From positions 18,026,494 to 18,090,493 of the forward strand of contig JACSVZ010000002.1 in assembly GCA_014706295.1 (NCBI GenBank): a stretch of 64,000 nucleotides of DNA, written 5' to 3'. Shown piece by piece: positions 51,347 to 62,939 of the stretch. The DNA is from Lycocorax pyrrhopterus obiensis. Taxonomy: Eukaryota > Chordata > Aves > Passeriformes > Paradisaeidae. Made by a program: the position numbers and the translations under genes. The notes beneath the pieces are model-generated. The model had not been told where the DNA came from. It ran no database searches and saw nothing but the letters and a program-made list of their open reading frames with translations. Positions within the stretch are counted from its first letter, which is position 1, and the number at the start of each line of letters is the position of its first letter.

Positions 51347-52645
51347 TCACGAGCAGGCGTTCTGCTCAATGTACATCTTGGACAAGGACACTGCCATGGA
51401 CTTGGCCAGCTCCTCATCCCGTCTGCGCTGTACCTGAGTCTGTCTGCACCACGCCTCGTACTCTGGGTTGGGGCACATGCGGTCCAGCACAGCATCGTAG
51501 TGCCCATTGCTAAGCCAGCTCAGCCAGATACTGGGCCGTGTCGGGTCCTCGGGCCCCAGGTAGTGAACCATGGTGGAAACGGTGGGGCTCTCGGGCCGGC
51601 CGCCCGTGGTGAGGTGGATGTTCACGTTCAGCATCTGCCCCATGGCCAGCAACTCCGGGTAGCCGGCCCAGGCCCCGTCCTGGGCGGCGCCGATGAGGAA
51701 CTCTCCCACGTCGCCCTCGATGATGGGGTTGAAGTGGTCCAGGTGGTCGGCGATGTAGTGCACGGTCTGCTCGCGGAGCTCGCCGTGCAGCCGCTGGTCC
51801 CCGTACACCGTCTTGCAGACGGCGCGGTACAGGCAGTTCCCGTCGGGGATGATGTGGAAGCGGAACCGGCCCTTCTGCCGCAGGTACTTGTCCTGCTTCT
51901 CCACCTCGGCCAGGTACAGCGCCAGCTTCTCGCTGCGCTCCGCTCTGCCGCCGGGCCCCCGCCGCACGTCGGGCCCCGCCGCCTCCTCCTCCTCATCGCC
52001 GGGCGCGGGACCGCCGGGCTGCGCGGGGCCCGCGCTCCGCTCCGCGGGGCCGCAGCCGGGGGCCAGCCCGGGCTGGGCGCCGGCGGCCGCCGCCTGCAGC
52101 GCCTGGCAGTGCTCGCTGAGCCGCAGGCTGCGGTTGCTGGGCTCCTCGGCGGCGGCCTCGCCGTCGCCCCCGGCCTGCCGCACGCTCTCCAGGATGCCCT
52201 CCAGCCAGGCGCGGCTGCGCGGCGAGCCCGGCACCAGCTCTCCGGCGGCCTCGGCGCGCTGCACGATGCGGATGGGCACGATCCGCTCCAGCGGCCGCCG
52301 GCGGCTGACGGTGACCTGCGCGCAGGAGCTGAACTGCGGGCCGCCCGCCGGCCGCCCGGCCGGGCCCGCCGCGGGGCCGCTCGGCATCACCTCCAGGCAG
52401 GACGAGAAGGCGGGCATGGCGGCGGCGCTGCTGCTGCTGCCCCCCGCGGGAACGAAGCTGTCCTTGCCGGAGCTCTCAGCGGCCGCGTTCGGGCCCGCGG
52501 CGTCGGCGGCGCTCGGTGCCTCCGCGGCGGAGGGTCCCGGCGATAAGGAGACCTTGAAGACGGCGGCGGAGCTCGGCGAGGCCGCGGCGGCTGCTGCGGT
52601 CGCGCCCGCCGGGTAGTGGGTGATCACGGAGCTGTAGAGCTGCAT
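51347..52645 (-). CDS. OTUD1: OTU domain-containing deubiquitinase 1 (OTUD1), single exon, complete
   Basis: A cysteine protease that removes ubiquitin chains; the mammalian protein prefers Lys63-linked chains and is reported to act in innate immune, TGF-beta/SMAD and YAP signalling. The 432 residues begin MQLYSS and end NACS, as in human OTUD1. Residues 1-235 are Ala/Gly/Pro/Ser-rich and low in complexity, with a conserved-looking MPAFSSC block at 77-83. Residues 238-256 form a charged helical lead-in. The OTU domain spans about 260-390. Asp268 and Cys271 lie in the PDGNC motif (Cys codon 51833-51835) and His382 in SNGHYDA, the family's catalytic residues. A ubiquitin-interacting motif lies at about 408-425 (DEELAKSMAVSLS). 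The start is chosen from the match to the known N-terminus; -3 is A. The frame is open throughout with no intron, as expected for OTUD1. It is about 50 residues shorter than human (481), all in the low-complexity region. The long antisense ORFs here are shadows caused by high GC. Confidence 0.97.
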   Translation of the reverse strand: MQLYSSVITHYPAGATAAAAAASPSSAAVFKVSLSPGPSAAEAPSAADAAGPNAAAESSGKDSFVPAGGSSSSAAAMPAFSSCLEVMPSGPAAGPAGRPAGGPQFSSCAQVTVSRRRPLERIVPIRIVQRAEAAGELVPGSPRSRAWLEGILESVRQAGGDGEAAAEEPSNRSLRLSEHCQALQAAAAGAQPGLAPGCGPAERSAGPAQPGGPAPGDEEEEAAGPDVRRGPGGRAERSEKLALYLAEVEKQDKYLRQKGRFRFHIIPDGNCLYRAVCKTVYGDQRLHGELREQTVHYIADHLDHFNPIIEGDVGEFLIGAAQDGAWAGYPELLAMGQMLNVNIHLTTGGRPESPTVSTMVHYLGPEDPTRPSIWLSWLSNGHYDAVLDRMCPNPEYEAWCRQTQVQRRRDEELAKSMAVSLSKMYIEQNACS

Positions 52646-52930
52646 CCTCGGCTCCCCGCGGGCGGCGCTTTATAGGCGGCGCCGCCGTCGGAGCTGGGGC
52701 GGGGAGCGGCAGCGGGGGCCGCGCTGGGGCTGCCGAGGAGGATGAACCGCCCGGGTAAAAATAAACAAGGGCATCACTGCCTGCCCCGCCCCGCCCGGGC
52801 CCCGCGGCCGCGGCAATTCCGACTGCGCCACCGGCCCGGCCCCCCCGCGGGCTCCGGCCCTTCTGGAAGCTGCGGGAGCGCGGGAGGGGGGCGGGGCTGC
52901 CCGAACGTCAGCGAGCACCGCCCCGCTCCT
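51440..52930. promoter_or_regulatory. CpG island covering the OTUD1 promoter and most of its CDS
   Basis: A very CpG-dense block inside an AT-rich, CpG-poor region. It covers the OTUD1 5' flank, the N-terminal coding half and much of the OTU domain. The density drops towards the C-terminal codons and beyond 52,940. Such islands usually mark promoters that are unmethylated in the germline. Boundaries are estimated by eye. Confidence 0.85.
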
Positions 52931-52940
52931 GCCTACGTGT
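52646..52940 (-). promoter_or_regulatory. OTUD1: OTUD1 core promoter region
   Basis: The GC-rich 5' flank of OTUD1. On the minus strand it holds a TATAAA at 52674-52669, an AT-rich TATA-like stretch at 52766-52756 (GTTTATTTTTA), several GC boxes (for example around 52694-52700 and 52783-52797), a CRE-like half site TGACGT at 52910-52905, and TTCCAGAA near 52861-52869 that fits two heat-shock-element units. The TATAAA is only 23 nt from the ATG. TATA-driven initiation would therefore fall at the start codon, so the upstream AT-rich motif or dispersed CpG-island initiation may make the main transcript. Motif functions are inferred from consensus only. Confidence 0.6.
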
Positions 52941-52949
52941 GATCGGTGT

Positions 52950-55615
52950 CACGGGTCCTAATTTGCAGCTCGGGCAGGAATAGCAGTCATTATATCCATT
53001 CGGTTTTGGACAGTCCCAGGCACAAGCTGTTGTGTGTCCACCTGCAGTCCCACTCTGGGAAATGCAGTGCATGCATATAAACACGTGTGATATAAACCAG
53101 CACATAGTAACAGGAGAGATGCGGTCTGAAACAGGGGTCTCATCAAGATCATTGATAATTGGTTTATTAATACCTGTAGCACCTTGAAATTAAGCCATGT
53201 CTTCTAGCCTCAGTGCGGTATAAATAAAGTCATACCTAAGCCTTTGTCCATGGATGATGTGATCTGTACACACTCGATTTGATTACGTTCTCACAGGCAT
53301 GCTGACCAAGGAACACCAGTTTACATTATGATCAAATATTAACACAGACAGTCATTCCTAAAAAATGGGGAAAAAGGTATTGACATAGGCAAGTTCAAAG
53401 TGATATTTAAAAACAATTCTGGATTCATCCCAGAGCCTCAAATATCTTCAGGAAAGTGTTAGTAACCCAAGCAGATTGCAGAACTTTAAAAACAAACAGA
53501 CAAACAAAAAGAAAACTCTTTATTTGAATATTCTGAAAAATTTCTTTTCCTCATTCCACTTACATTAATTAAAAAGACAGAATAAGAGGATCACTTGCAA
53601 TATACTGCAATGTCAAAAATAATTGTTTCTTTGGAGCCTTGGTTGTATTTTGTATCCATGTTTAGGGATACACTTCCTATCTTCAGTCTCTGCAGCTGAT
53701 TCCAGGGCTACCAGTATGAATAATTAACAATATGGAATTTCATTCTCTTTACACAGAAAACATACTATAATTCGCTTGACTGAATTGCATGGTTAAGAAA
53801 AAATGGTGAAACCCTTCATGCAATGTAATGTGGATATTTATGGGAAAAGCTTTCACATCTTTTTTATTCTGGATAAAACACAGCAGTTTATTGCATGCAA
53901 TATTGGGAACCTTTCAATAAAAATTTACAGACTAAACATACATCCAAAATTTTTGCCTTCGAAGCTGAAATGTAAGAAGTATATCAGATAAGAATCAAAG
54001 CCCAAATGTCCTCACTTACCTGCCAATGCCAGCCAAAAAGTTGATATCTTTAGAACAAATGGTGATGGGCCTTACCCAGGAGCATTTCTGGCAGCCTGTT
54101 ACAGGGAGATACGATATTACAACTGCTCTGAAATTACAAAGTGACTCTTGTATTTCAGAATGTTCAGAACTTGTTTTAAATATAGCTTGTGAGCCCAGTC
54201 AGTGAGTCTTTATTTCTGGACTAATCATTACTTAAAGAGGAATATATATTGATCAAATAGTAGTAAATTGAAACCTTCCCTCCTTGAAATAGAGGCTTGG
54301 AGCAAAGGAGATTCACATCTAGTTTTATTTCTTAGTCAAAACTTGACAAAGTCTATTTCCAAGTTAACATGTATATGTTTATATATATACTGATAGGAGA
54401 TTTAATGTAAAACTACTGGAAATTGCCCCTTCCAAGAGGGTTTAAAATATGCCAGTTGCTCTTCATCATGGCTTTGGTCATTTATAAAGATGTATATTAC
54501 TTAATGGTCACCAGTTCTTCTGCTACTTTTTTTTTTTTGTAGTTCAGAAAAGGTATCTGTAGTTTGGTTTAGTGAATGTTCTGTCTACTAGTAAATGTGA
54601 GAGCTGAGTACAGGATGGCAGTTCAAAGTCTTCAATAGTCTGGTAACAGAAAGAGGGGAGGGAGAGAGGCAGCTCTTTCTATTAGAGAACAGTAAATGGA
54701 TGCAGCAGAATAATAGCACTTCTGGCAGGAGAAAGTGCTGCATTTTGAGTACTCAGTACTGCAAATTTCTTTCTTCTAGGATATTACAAAAACTCCTGCT
54801 AATGACTGTTTTGCCTCTCCAAAACCATAGATTATTTGGAACAGTGGTACATTAATGGATGGGCAGCTGTTTAAATCTTATTGTTAGTCACAATGAGGTA
54901 CAACTTGAAGCTTGTAGTGCTTCATTTGAGGAGAGAAACAGATTTTTGTATGCCCAAATTACCCTTGTGCCAGTATTCTAATGCTCTAATGTAGCATATT
55001 CTCAACAAGAAAACTGTTTATCTGAACAGAAATCCAATGCATATCCTGAAATACATGCTAAATATGCCAGCAGGTTTTTGTAATGGTAGCAGATAGATTG
55101 TTCCTTTTTTCTCTTTTTGCTTATAAGCAGATATAATGTCTTTCCTATATTTTCAGTTAAAATGCACATAATAAGCTCTCTAATAAGGTTTAAATATAAT
55201 CAAAATCTGTTGCTAGGTAACTGAGAGACAAAACAAACATTGTAACCACTGTCTTGGTGTTAATAGTATACTACTTTTGATAGCCTTACTATGTCCTGTG
55301 TGAAGTAAATGGAAAGAGAAGCTCACCTTGGTGTGTTTTACCTGTGTTGTTATTAAATACTGACAACGTAATGCAACCAACATTTTTCGTAAGTGAGCAG
55401 CCAGAGTTAGTCACACGTACTTGGCCTGAGGGGACTCCAGTCTCTTTGTATGGCCAATGACAAAAATCCCATTGAGCTTCTGCCACACAAGCATCTCATG
55501 GTTAGCTTTCAACTGTCCTACTAAGAGTTACCAGGAATCACCACTTCCTAAAGGTAATTTTCTTAGATATCTGACAGGTTTTAACAATAACATCCTACAT
55601 GGTCTGCACCAGGGA
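52950..55615. other. Non-coding 5' flank of OTUD1
   Basis: AT-rich, with no credible ORF. A 13-bp T run lies at 54527-54539. Distal OTUD1 regulatory elements could be here, but none is recognisable. Confidence 0.55.
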
Positions 55616-55618
55616 GTA

Positions 55619-55755
55619 ATCATAGAACAGCCTGGATTGGAAGGAATCTTAAAAATCATCTAGTTCCTGGTCACCTTCTGCTAGACCAGGTTGTTCAAAA
55701 CTCCACCCAACCTGTCCTTGAACACTTCCATGGATGGGACATCCACCACTACCAG
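55619..55755 (-). mobile_element. Short CR1 LINE 3' fragment
   Basis: The plus strand reads ATCATAGAACAGCCTGGATT, GGAAGGAATCTTAAAAATCA and then the complement of the CR1 3'UTR, with an internal deletion compared with the copy at 38465. Only about 135 bp remain. Orientation follows from the inverted 3' end on the left. Confidence 0.85.
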
Positions 55756-56858
55756 GTGCAGGACCTGGAATGATCAAGTGCTATGAGTACAATTCTGGGG
55801 AAATAGAAATGTCAAAGAAATATTTGAATGCCTTTAATGCAATGGTATCTATAAAAGCCAGGGACACGTGGTTCTGTCTTTAGTGCCTCTTACTACCAGA
55901 ATATTGGTCTTTAACATTTCTTTCAGCTACATATAGAACTGCTGTTAATTCCAAGTAAAAACTAAATTTTGCTTTATTATGACCTGGCTAAAACACAACC
56001 CATGTATTGATTGCTTCCAGAATACTCCTGTATTTACAACTTCTATCCACTTTTGCCTACATGTTGTGGCCTCACAAGTACTAGAGGGGTTTGGAAAATG
56101 AAGAGAACACAGCATGGATATGCCCTTCATTGTTTTCCAAAGGGTAATATTCCTGAGCTTCTGGTTCACTCATTACAGGGTAATGTACAGTCCTTTGCTC
56201 TTACAGAATAGATCTCAAAACAAGCTCTGTAGTAATAAAGCATAAACATCTCCCGTGGTTAAAGTTTCTCTTGACATTACTGTTATCACTGGTTACCCTG
56301 CACATTCCAGGAATAGTTTAGATTGTTTAGATTGTTTAGAAGGCAAACCACAATCACAAAAACAGCTGTGGAATAACAGTGGTATTCACTGACGTAAACC
56401 GAAATGCATGAGAGTAGAACTACTTTTAACTTTAATATGTAGTAGATACATGATTGACATAGAAGAAACAAATTAATTACATCACCAGGAACATTTGCTA
56501 GTGAGGAAACAAGGAGAAGTTTGCTAAAACTATGTATTGAATGACACTGAATAAGCATTTCCATTGCTTGGTTTTTTTGTTTCGGTTTTTTTTGTGCTGA
56601 CATAACAGACCTTCAGACAAAGATATTTCTGACTGATGTATTTAATGAATTAATAACTTTTTGTATGTAACTGGAAAATGAAATGTTGAATTTATACTAA
56701 TAACCTGAAGCGGTATACCAAGGACAAAATGTGGAAAATAATAGCAAATAGAAAAATGTATCAAGGATCTTCCAATACAGGGAAGAAATGCACATACAGT
56801 TCAATTAGAAGGAATATACTGACAAAACATCAATTTTATCCTCTTTTGCCTGCAGATG

Positions 56859-56908
56859 ATCATATCATATCATATCATATCATATCATATCATATCATAT
56901 CATATCAT
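56859..56908. repeat. (ATCAT)n pentanucleotide microsatellite
   Basis: About ten perfect copies of the pentamer, uninterrupted. Confidence 0.97.
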
Positions 56909-57501
56909 TCCTTTCATAAAATTACCAGTTACAGGTAACTTATTCAGAGTATAGTCAGTGAATCTATAAAGCTGTCACAAGGCAACAGCACTGCCAAAAG
57001 AACCAATTCTGCTCTTTCCCATTCCCCATCTCTTTTTTCTACCCCCGATGCCAGGTGCTTTGTGATGGCCTAAGTGTTAGTATTAACTAGAGTACCTACT
57101 GCCTTTCACCCTAAATGCTAACATAAAAAGGAGGAAAAGTGTATCCACACTTACACTGAGGTGTGAAAAAGTTGCATAAAACAAGGGCTGTGTCTCAGAG
57201 AGCTTTGCCTCACAATTTGTTGTTCAGCTTCTGCATATGTTAAAATTTTATTCACTGTATGGATGCACCAGGCATTAGAGATGCAGTGCTATGACATCAT
57301 GTGGCAAGAGTTTTTGGAAAAAGGGCTGTTGGTGATAAATATAGACATTTGCTCATGTCTCAAGGGCTCAGTTGGTATCCCACTTGATAAGTGAGTCTCT
57401 AAATGTGAGCGATGACGCAGGTCAAGCCTCACATTTCTGCTCAGAAGTGTAAATGGCATTTGCAGTGATCATTGTGCACAGGGCCTTAAGATGATACCAG
57501 G

Positions 57502-57523
57502 AAAAAAAAAAGGGGGGGGGGGG
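57502..57523. repeat. Adjacent A10 and G12 homopolymers
   Basis: Ten A residues (57502-57511) are followed directly by twelve G residues (57512-57523) and then TGG. The all-purine run can form unusual structures and is prone to sequencing and assembly error. Confidence 0.95.
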
Positions 57524-59484
57524 TGGAAGATCTACAATGCTGTTTCCTCTGGAAAAAAAATGATAATAATGTGGTAATAAAGTTACATAGACAGACTTCA
57601 TAATGTGTATGATGTTTGGAAAGGTTATCTTCTCTATTTTTATGAAGCTTAGGAGATATAAAAGTGTTTGCAATGTCTATTTTTTGTCAGTTACAGGAGG
57701 TCAGTCACCTTCTCTCCCTTTCATGTTGGTTAATGGCAATTTAGGGTCGAGGAAAGTAGCTACTTTGGCTAAGACTAAGGGCAGAACACAGTTCTGACAA
57801 GCACAGACTGTGAAGGATGTAGGGGAAATGGGCAATACAGAAATACCAGAAGCAGGAAATCACAGCTCACAATTACAGGAAATATTATGAATAGATTAAT
57901 CTTGATAAAAACTGGAAGCATAAAATAACTGTGGTAGAAAAGAAAGTGCAATACTGTCTAATCTTGAAGTGAAGTAGCAAGCAGCCAGCACCACCATGTG
58001 TGGCCTCCCAACCGAAAGTCTTTGGAAACAGACTGATTCCATGGGAAGTGTCATGCCTTCTATCCTCCACAACCTTGCAATGTACACTTTTCCCTGCCTT
58101 TCTGCCATCAATAAGCAGCAAAAGGAGGAATCATCATTTTGCAGCGAGAAGTGAGTGTCACAGAAAACCACATTTCATCATTCATGCTTTTAAGAGTCAC
58201 AGAATAGCACGTAATTACATTAACCAGCTTTGTTGTTCCACTGCCAAGTCCTTCCTGTGGGAAAGGGCTGTGCTTATGTGCTACATAACCAGCTCAGCAA
58301 GTCATGTCAAATCCCTGATGAAATGTAGGGAGAAGCTTACCTCATCACAATTAAAAACCTGCTCTGTTTCCATTTATGTAGCACAGAGTTAACTGTTATG
58401 GCAAGGCTGGATCACAGCTATTTAACTCCACTGTCTTAACATGAAAAAAATAACACAGGTAGAGCCATTAGAGAGGGAGGATGACATCAATTCATCCTGA
58501 CTGATGTCCTACCCTGTGTAAATAATTAAACCTTTCCTTAACTTTACCATACCTAAGTGTACAATACGGAATTATTTTTTCTGATCTGAATTTTACAAGT
58601 CCTAATATAACAAGAGACGATTTTTAAAAAGCATTTATAACTATATATATAGCATATATAATGAGCCTGAATCTGAAATATTTTTCACTGGAAGAAATCA
58701 GGGGCTGATACTCTCCAGTTAGTAGATTTATACTGGTAACTCCAATCAGAATGGAATCTTTATTTAGCCTGAAATATAAATTAGTGTTCCTGAGGCTTCC
58801 AGTGAGTATCTACAAAAATTTTAAAATAGGATTTTAGCAATTTGAGAGTTTCAGTATTTGTTCAAGTGTAATAGAAACATTAACATTGTTACAAAGAAAC
58901 ACTAGTTGTAAAAGCTACATTATCCATCATGAAAATAAACATCCTTCAAGTTGTGATTTATAGGTAAGCACAATTTTATGAAAATTAAGCATTAATCAAT
59001 TAGTAATTCACAGATAGAATCCTAAATACAGTCAGATTACTATATCAGACCTGGACATAGAGGGTTTAGTTCATGTCTATCTGAATTTGATACAAAGTCA
59101 CTATAGCAAACTTAGTACACCTAATCTTGTGGTATCTAAATAAAGTTTCTGATACTGCTTGGTATGAGTCATTACCAACCCAATGAAGACAGGGATTAGA
59201 ACAAGAAATAAAAGGTGGTGATGGGAAGAGACAACAAAAAATGATTTAAAGAAACTGTTATACTGAAAGAAACTTGCTAGTGGAGCTCTTCCAAGATCCA
59301 TCTTGAGACTGGCTTTAATATTTTCATTAATTACACCAGCACTAGGTGTGCTACTGACTTAAAGATTCAGAGCTGAGCAGCGTTTAAAGACGATTTTTTA
59401 AATGTCGTGGGAAACATCTGAAGACTAGAGACAGAATTGCTTATGTGTCTATCTGAAATTGAACAGTGCAAAATGAAAGGACAT

Positions 59485-59499
59485 CCACCTGGTGGCAGG
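59485..59499 (+). promoter_or_regulatory. Weak CTCF-like motif
   Basis: CCACCTGGTGGCAGG differs from the CTCF core CCACNAGGTGGCAG mainly by T for A at one central position. It is also a palindromic CCACCTGGTGG E-box, so bHLH or ZEB binding is an equally good reading. Confidence 0.2.
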
Positions 59500-62050
59500 T
59501 CAGTATTTCTGTTATTAGCAGAATCTCAGCTGTGAGAAACCATCAGGACAGAAGACCCACAAATGCTATTCAGAGGCAGAACCGCTGTCGTTTCTGATGT
59601 GATGTAACTTTCAAAAGGACAAATAGTACCCTAGAACACAGCAGGTGAGTATGTATCCAAATAAAATATTTCTTTTAGAAAGGACTTGTGAAACTTAATC
59701 TGGGATACTGTATACATTTCTGTTCACTGTTGCTTAAGGATGTTGACTGGAAGGAGAGCAAGGGGGAATTAGAATGATCAAGGCACTGGTGGCTAACAAG
59801 AGGAGACAACTGTTCTTGGCTTGCATTACCTAACAAAAGTTGAGAAGGGATCCCTACAAATACATCACAGATTAAATACTATGGAGTAAGAAGAGCTCCT
59901 TAGGTTAGAGGTAATGTTGGCCAAAAAGAAATGGATACAAACTGGCAATGAATAAATTTAGTCCTGACTCACAGCCTTGGTTTTCAGATATGACATAACT
60001 GCAAATAGTTTTATGAAAGGATCCTGGTAACAAAATACTTGCAGCAGCATGGGGAAACCAGGGTGGCCTATGAATGTGAGGACCATTATAGTTGAATTAT
60101 AACAGAGGACTATAGCTTGGTAAAGACCTTGATCTTAATGTGCAGTCAAATCTTATGCCACTTCTTTGTTCTATTTATCTGTTTCCTGGTCTGCTTTTCT
60201 TGTCCTGGGTTTTTTTGTGGTGTTCCCTGCACAGAAAGCAGAATACCCAGCCAGTGAAAAAGTAACGCTTCTGGAGAGATGGGACACAAACCGGAGGCAA
60301 GTAGAATCTCATTTTCAAAGATTACGACTGAACCCATTTTTCAAAGTTAAAAGCAGTGTTTTATTATGCCAGAAATATTATTCTTTTAGATTTGGCATCA
60401 GTACCATTCCAAATCCATTTTCAGCATCTTCTAACTGGGTTAAAATTATCGTAAAAATTCATTTCAGGGAATTTGGAGAATGAAGAATATAAACAAACAG
60501 CTTTTGATTATTATCTAAGAGAATCAATAGCTGTCCTTGCCCAGGCTAAAGAGTAAAGACATTTCTAAATAAACAAGATTATTATGAGTGCAGTAGGTAA
60601 TTAGGGTGTGCAGCATTGAGTTACTTAACATAAAGACATTAGTTAGAATGGTTAAGACCAATAGTAATCAAAAATAAGAAAAGAACTAACAGAGGATGAA
60701 ATATATCATAAACAAAGTGTTGAGTTTTTCAGTTCAAAAATACACGTGAATCTTCTGAACAGAACTTCTAATGGATAAAACTTGCTCCTTTCATATGTAT
60801 CAAAGCAATATACGGGATAAAGAAATAAGTTTTCCTAATCTGTGACCTGATTCCTACATGTCATAAAAACTTCGATGCAAGTTTCAGCAGCTTTTTCTTA
60901 ATAAATTTTTGATCTGTTTCAAATGGCCCATGAGGCTTTTTTCCAAACCAAAATGCACTCTTCCCTATATTATTAGTGTTGAAAGGTGACCTAAAAGACA
61001 GGCTTTACAAATGGTCTTTTGAAGCCAAGTAATAATTTCTGCCATTCACTCAGTTATCTTTATTTTTCTAACCAAAAGAAAACCTTTGAGAAGAATAGTT
61101 GAGTTACAAGTATCAATTTAAAGTATTACTCAGCACATCTGACTTAATAATGAAATCTCTCTCGTTTATATTCATTTAAGTAACATTTGTCAATGTACTC
61201 ATGACTTATCTCCTGTACTATATGTAACTTCTTAAATATCTCTTTTTTACTATTATAATAGAGATCATTTGTTTATCCCTTTTTCAGCTTGAGCTCAGAG
61301 AAAAAAATCTAGCATTTAATTGTATGTTGGCAGTTTGTATCACTTTCCATCTTTCTTCTGTAGATGACATGAGATAATCCCTGGCGCTTGCAGAAAAGGT
61401 ACAATTAGTAAAAAGGCACATTTTTTCTAAAAGCCATATGAATCCCTGGCACTTCTGTGGAATTTCAGAACTTGAAATAGTTTTATTCATCTGATCATGG
61501 TGAGTTATGAGCCATAAAGATTATGTGTCACATTGAACTAGCAAAATTCAACTCCATTAGAAGGAATCATCCTGCTTAAAACTCCTTGCATCATCTATAA
61601 GTCATTATTTGCTTCTGTATTTGTATAGTTGTGCCATGTTGATGATGATGCCTAAGGCATCAATGAGATGTTTGATAGTAAATATTTGATATCTCTTTAG
61701 ATGTAATTTGAGTTCAAGGAAAGTTTAAGGAATTTTTAATGCAGATGCTAATAGCTGTTGTGGTCAAAGAGCACTATAAATCCAAGAGTGTATTCAAACT
61801 CACATTAATACCTTTATAGCTTTTTCAGCTAGCCCTTACTTTCTGGCTGACTTCTATCAAGGGAGAATTATGAGAAAATTATGCCTAGCTCTGGGCCATC
61901 ACACTATTGTCTCCTAACCACATGAAAACTAAAATGTCAAAGTCTAGGTTTGTTATTACAATGGAAGAAAACTGGACATTCATAATGGCTTATACTAATG
62001 TTTGACACCACCTTCCTCTAGCCTGCAGCCATAAACTGCCCAGATTTTTT

Positions 62051-62063
62051 CTTCTTCTTCTTC
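62051..62063. repeat. (CTT)n short microsatellite
   Basis: About four CTT trinucleotide units. Confidence 0.8.
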
Positions 62064-62579
62064 TACCTTCAACGCCTAAGCCACTATTCCGTATTTCTTC
62101 CACATTTTCTTCTCCTTCTTATGCAGCTTTAAAAATCCATCTAAACTCCATCCACCTCACCCTCTTCCAGTCTGTTTGTAAACAGAGGTGAGAAGTTCAG
62201 GATGGTCAATGTGTGGTGGGAGTCATTGCATTGGTGCCACGTTATGTGCAATATTGTCTGAAACATGCCATCATGTGGGGAGAATGTTTCTTGACCTCGT
62301 TTACCTGGAGCGCATGAACGCTCATCAGACGCTCTCCAGTGAGGATCTAACCGCTGGTATTTACAACTTAACAGCACTTTTAGCTTAAATAGGAAGTATC
62401 CAGTTGACCAGATGCTCCAACAGCGAGGACGTTGGCTTAAGGTGGGGAAGAGGCTCCGGAATGGGATTAATACGTGTCAAATGAGAAAACCTTGTGGAAG
62501 GGAGCGAGGGTATTTGCGGAGCAACAGCTGACTGGCAGCAAATAGGAGAAACCCATGAAGCGCGTTCTGCCTCCCGGGA

Positions 62580-62935
62580 GATGGGCCGGTTGGGCTGCAC
62601 CGATTTTCCCCGCTCGGGAAGGCTTTGCAGGGTGAACCAGCCACGGGCGGGCCCTGCTCGGCGGCCGCCCGGGGCAGCGGGGCGGGCCCGGCGGGGCAGG
62701 GCGGGGCCTCGGCGACGGCACCGGGCAAGCGGAGCGGGCCCGGCCCGAGCCAGCGCCGCCCCGGGCCCGGGCCCGCGTCACTTCCTGCGCTGCCGGGGCG
62801 GGGCTGTGCCAGCTCGGCTGCGCTCCGGCGCGGTCCTGCCGGGCTGTACAGCTCCAGGGCCGAGGGCGGCTGCCCGGCCCCTCATCCCGTGACACGGGTG
62901 GCGCTGTTAACGGGACTCGGCCTTCTTTTTCCTGG
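62580..62935. promoter_or_regulatory. Orphan CpG island, candidate promoter
   Basis: A dense CpG island of roughly 350 bp with many GC boxes (GGGCGGG and GGGGCGGGG forms) and an ETS-type CACTTCCTGC near 62778-62787, both common in CpG-island promoters. No coding exon is recognised in either direction; long ORFs on both strands here are GC artefacts. By human gene order C10orf67 and PTF1A would lie on this side of OTUD1, so a rightward promoter for C10orf67 or a lncRNA is possible. The island abuts an LTR fragment and could be partly repeat-derived. Confidence 0.5.
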
Positions 62936-62939
62936 CTCT

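Larger units (their letters stand above)
55760..62570. other. Non-coding stretch
   Basis: AT-rich sequence with several simple repeats (listed) and no recognised gene. A possible small exon at 60235-60300 is described among the findings. Confidence 0.5.

Noticed and set aside
51628..51996. 122-codon Arg/Thr/Ser-rich minus ORF
   Set aside because: It is an out-of-frame reading inside the OTUD1 CDS.
51500..52616. Long plus-strand ORFs (348 and 267 codons) opposite OTUD1
   Set aside because: They are antisense shadows of the GC-rich OTUD1 coding sequence, with no recognisable domains; stop codons are rare in such composition.
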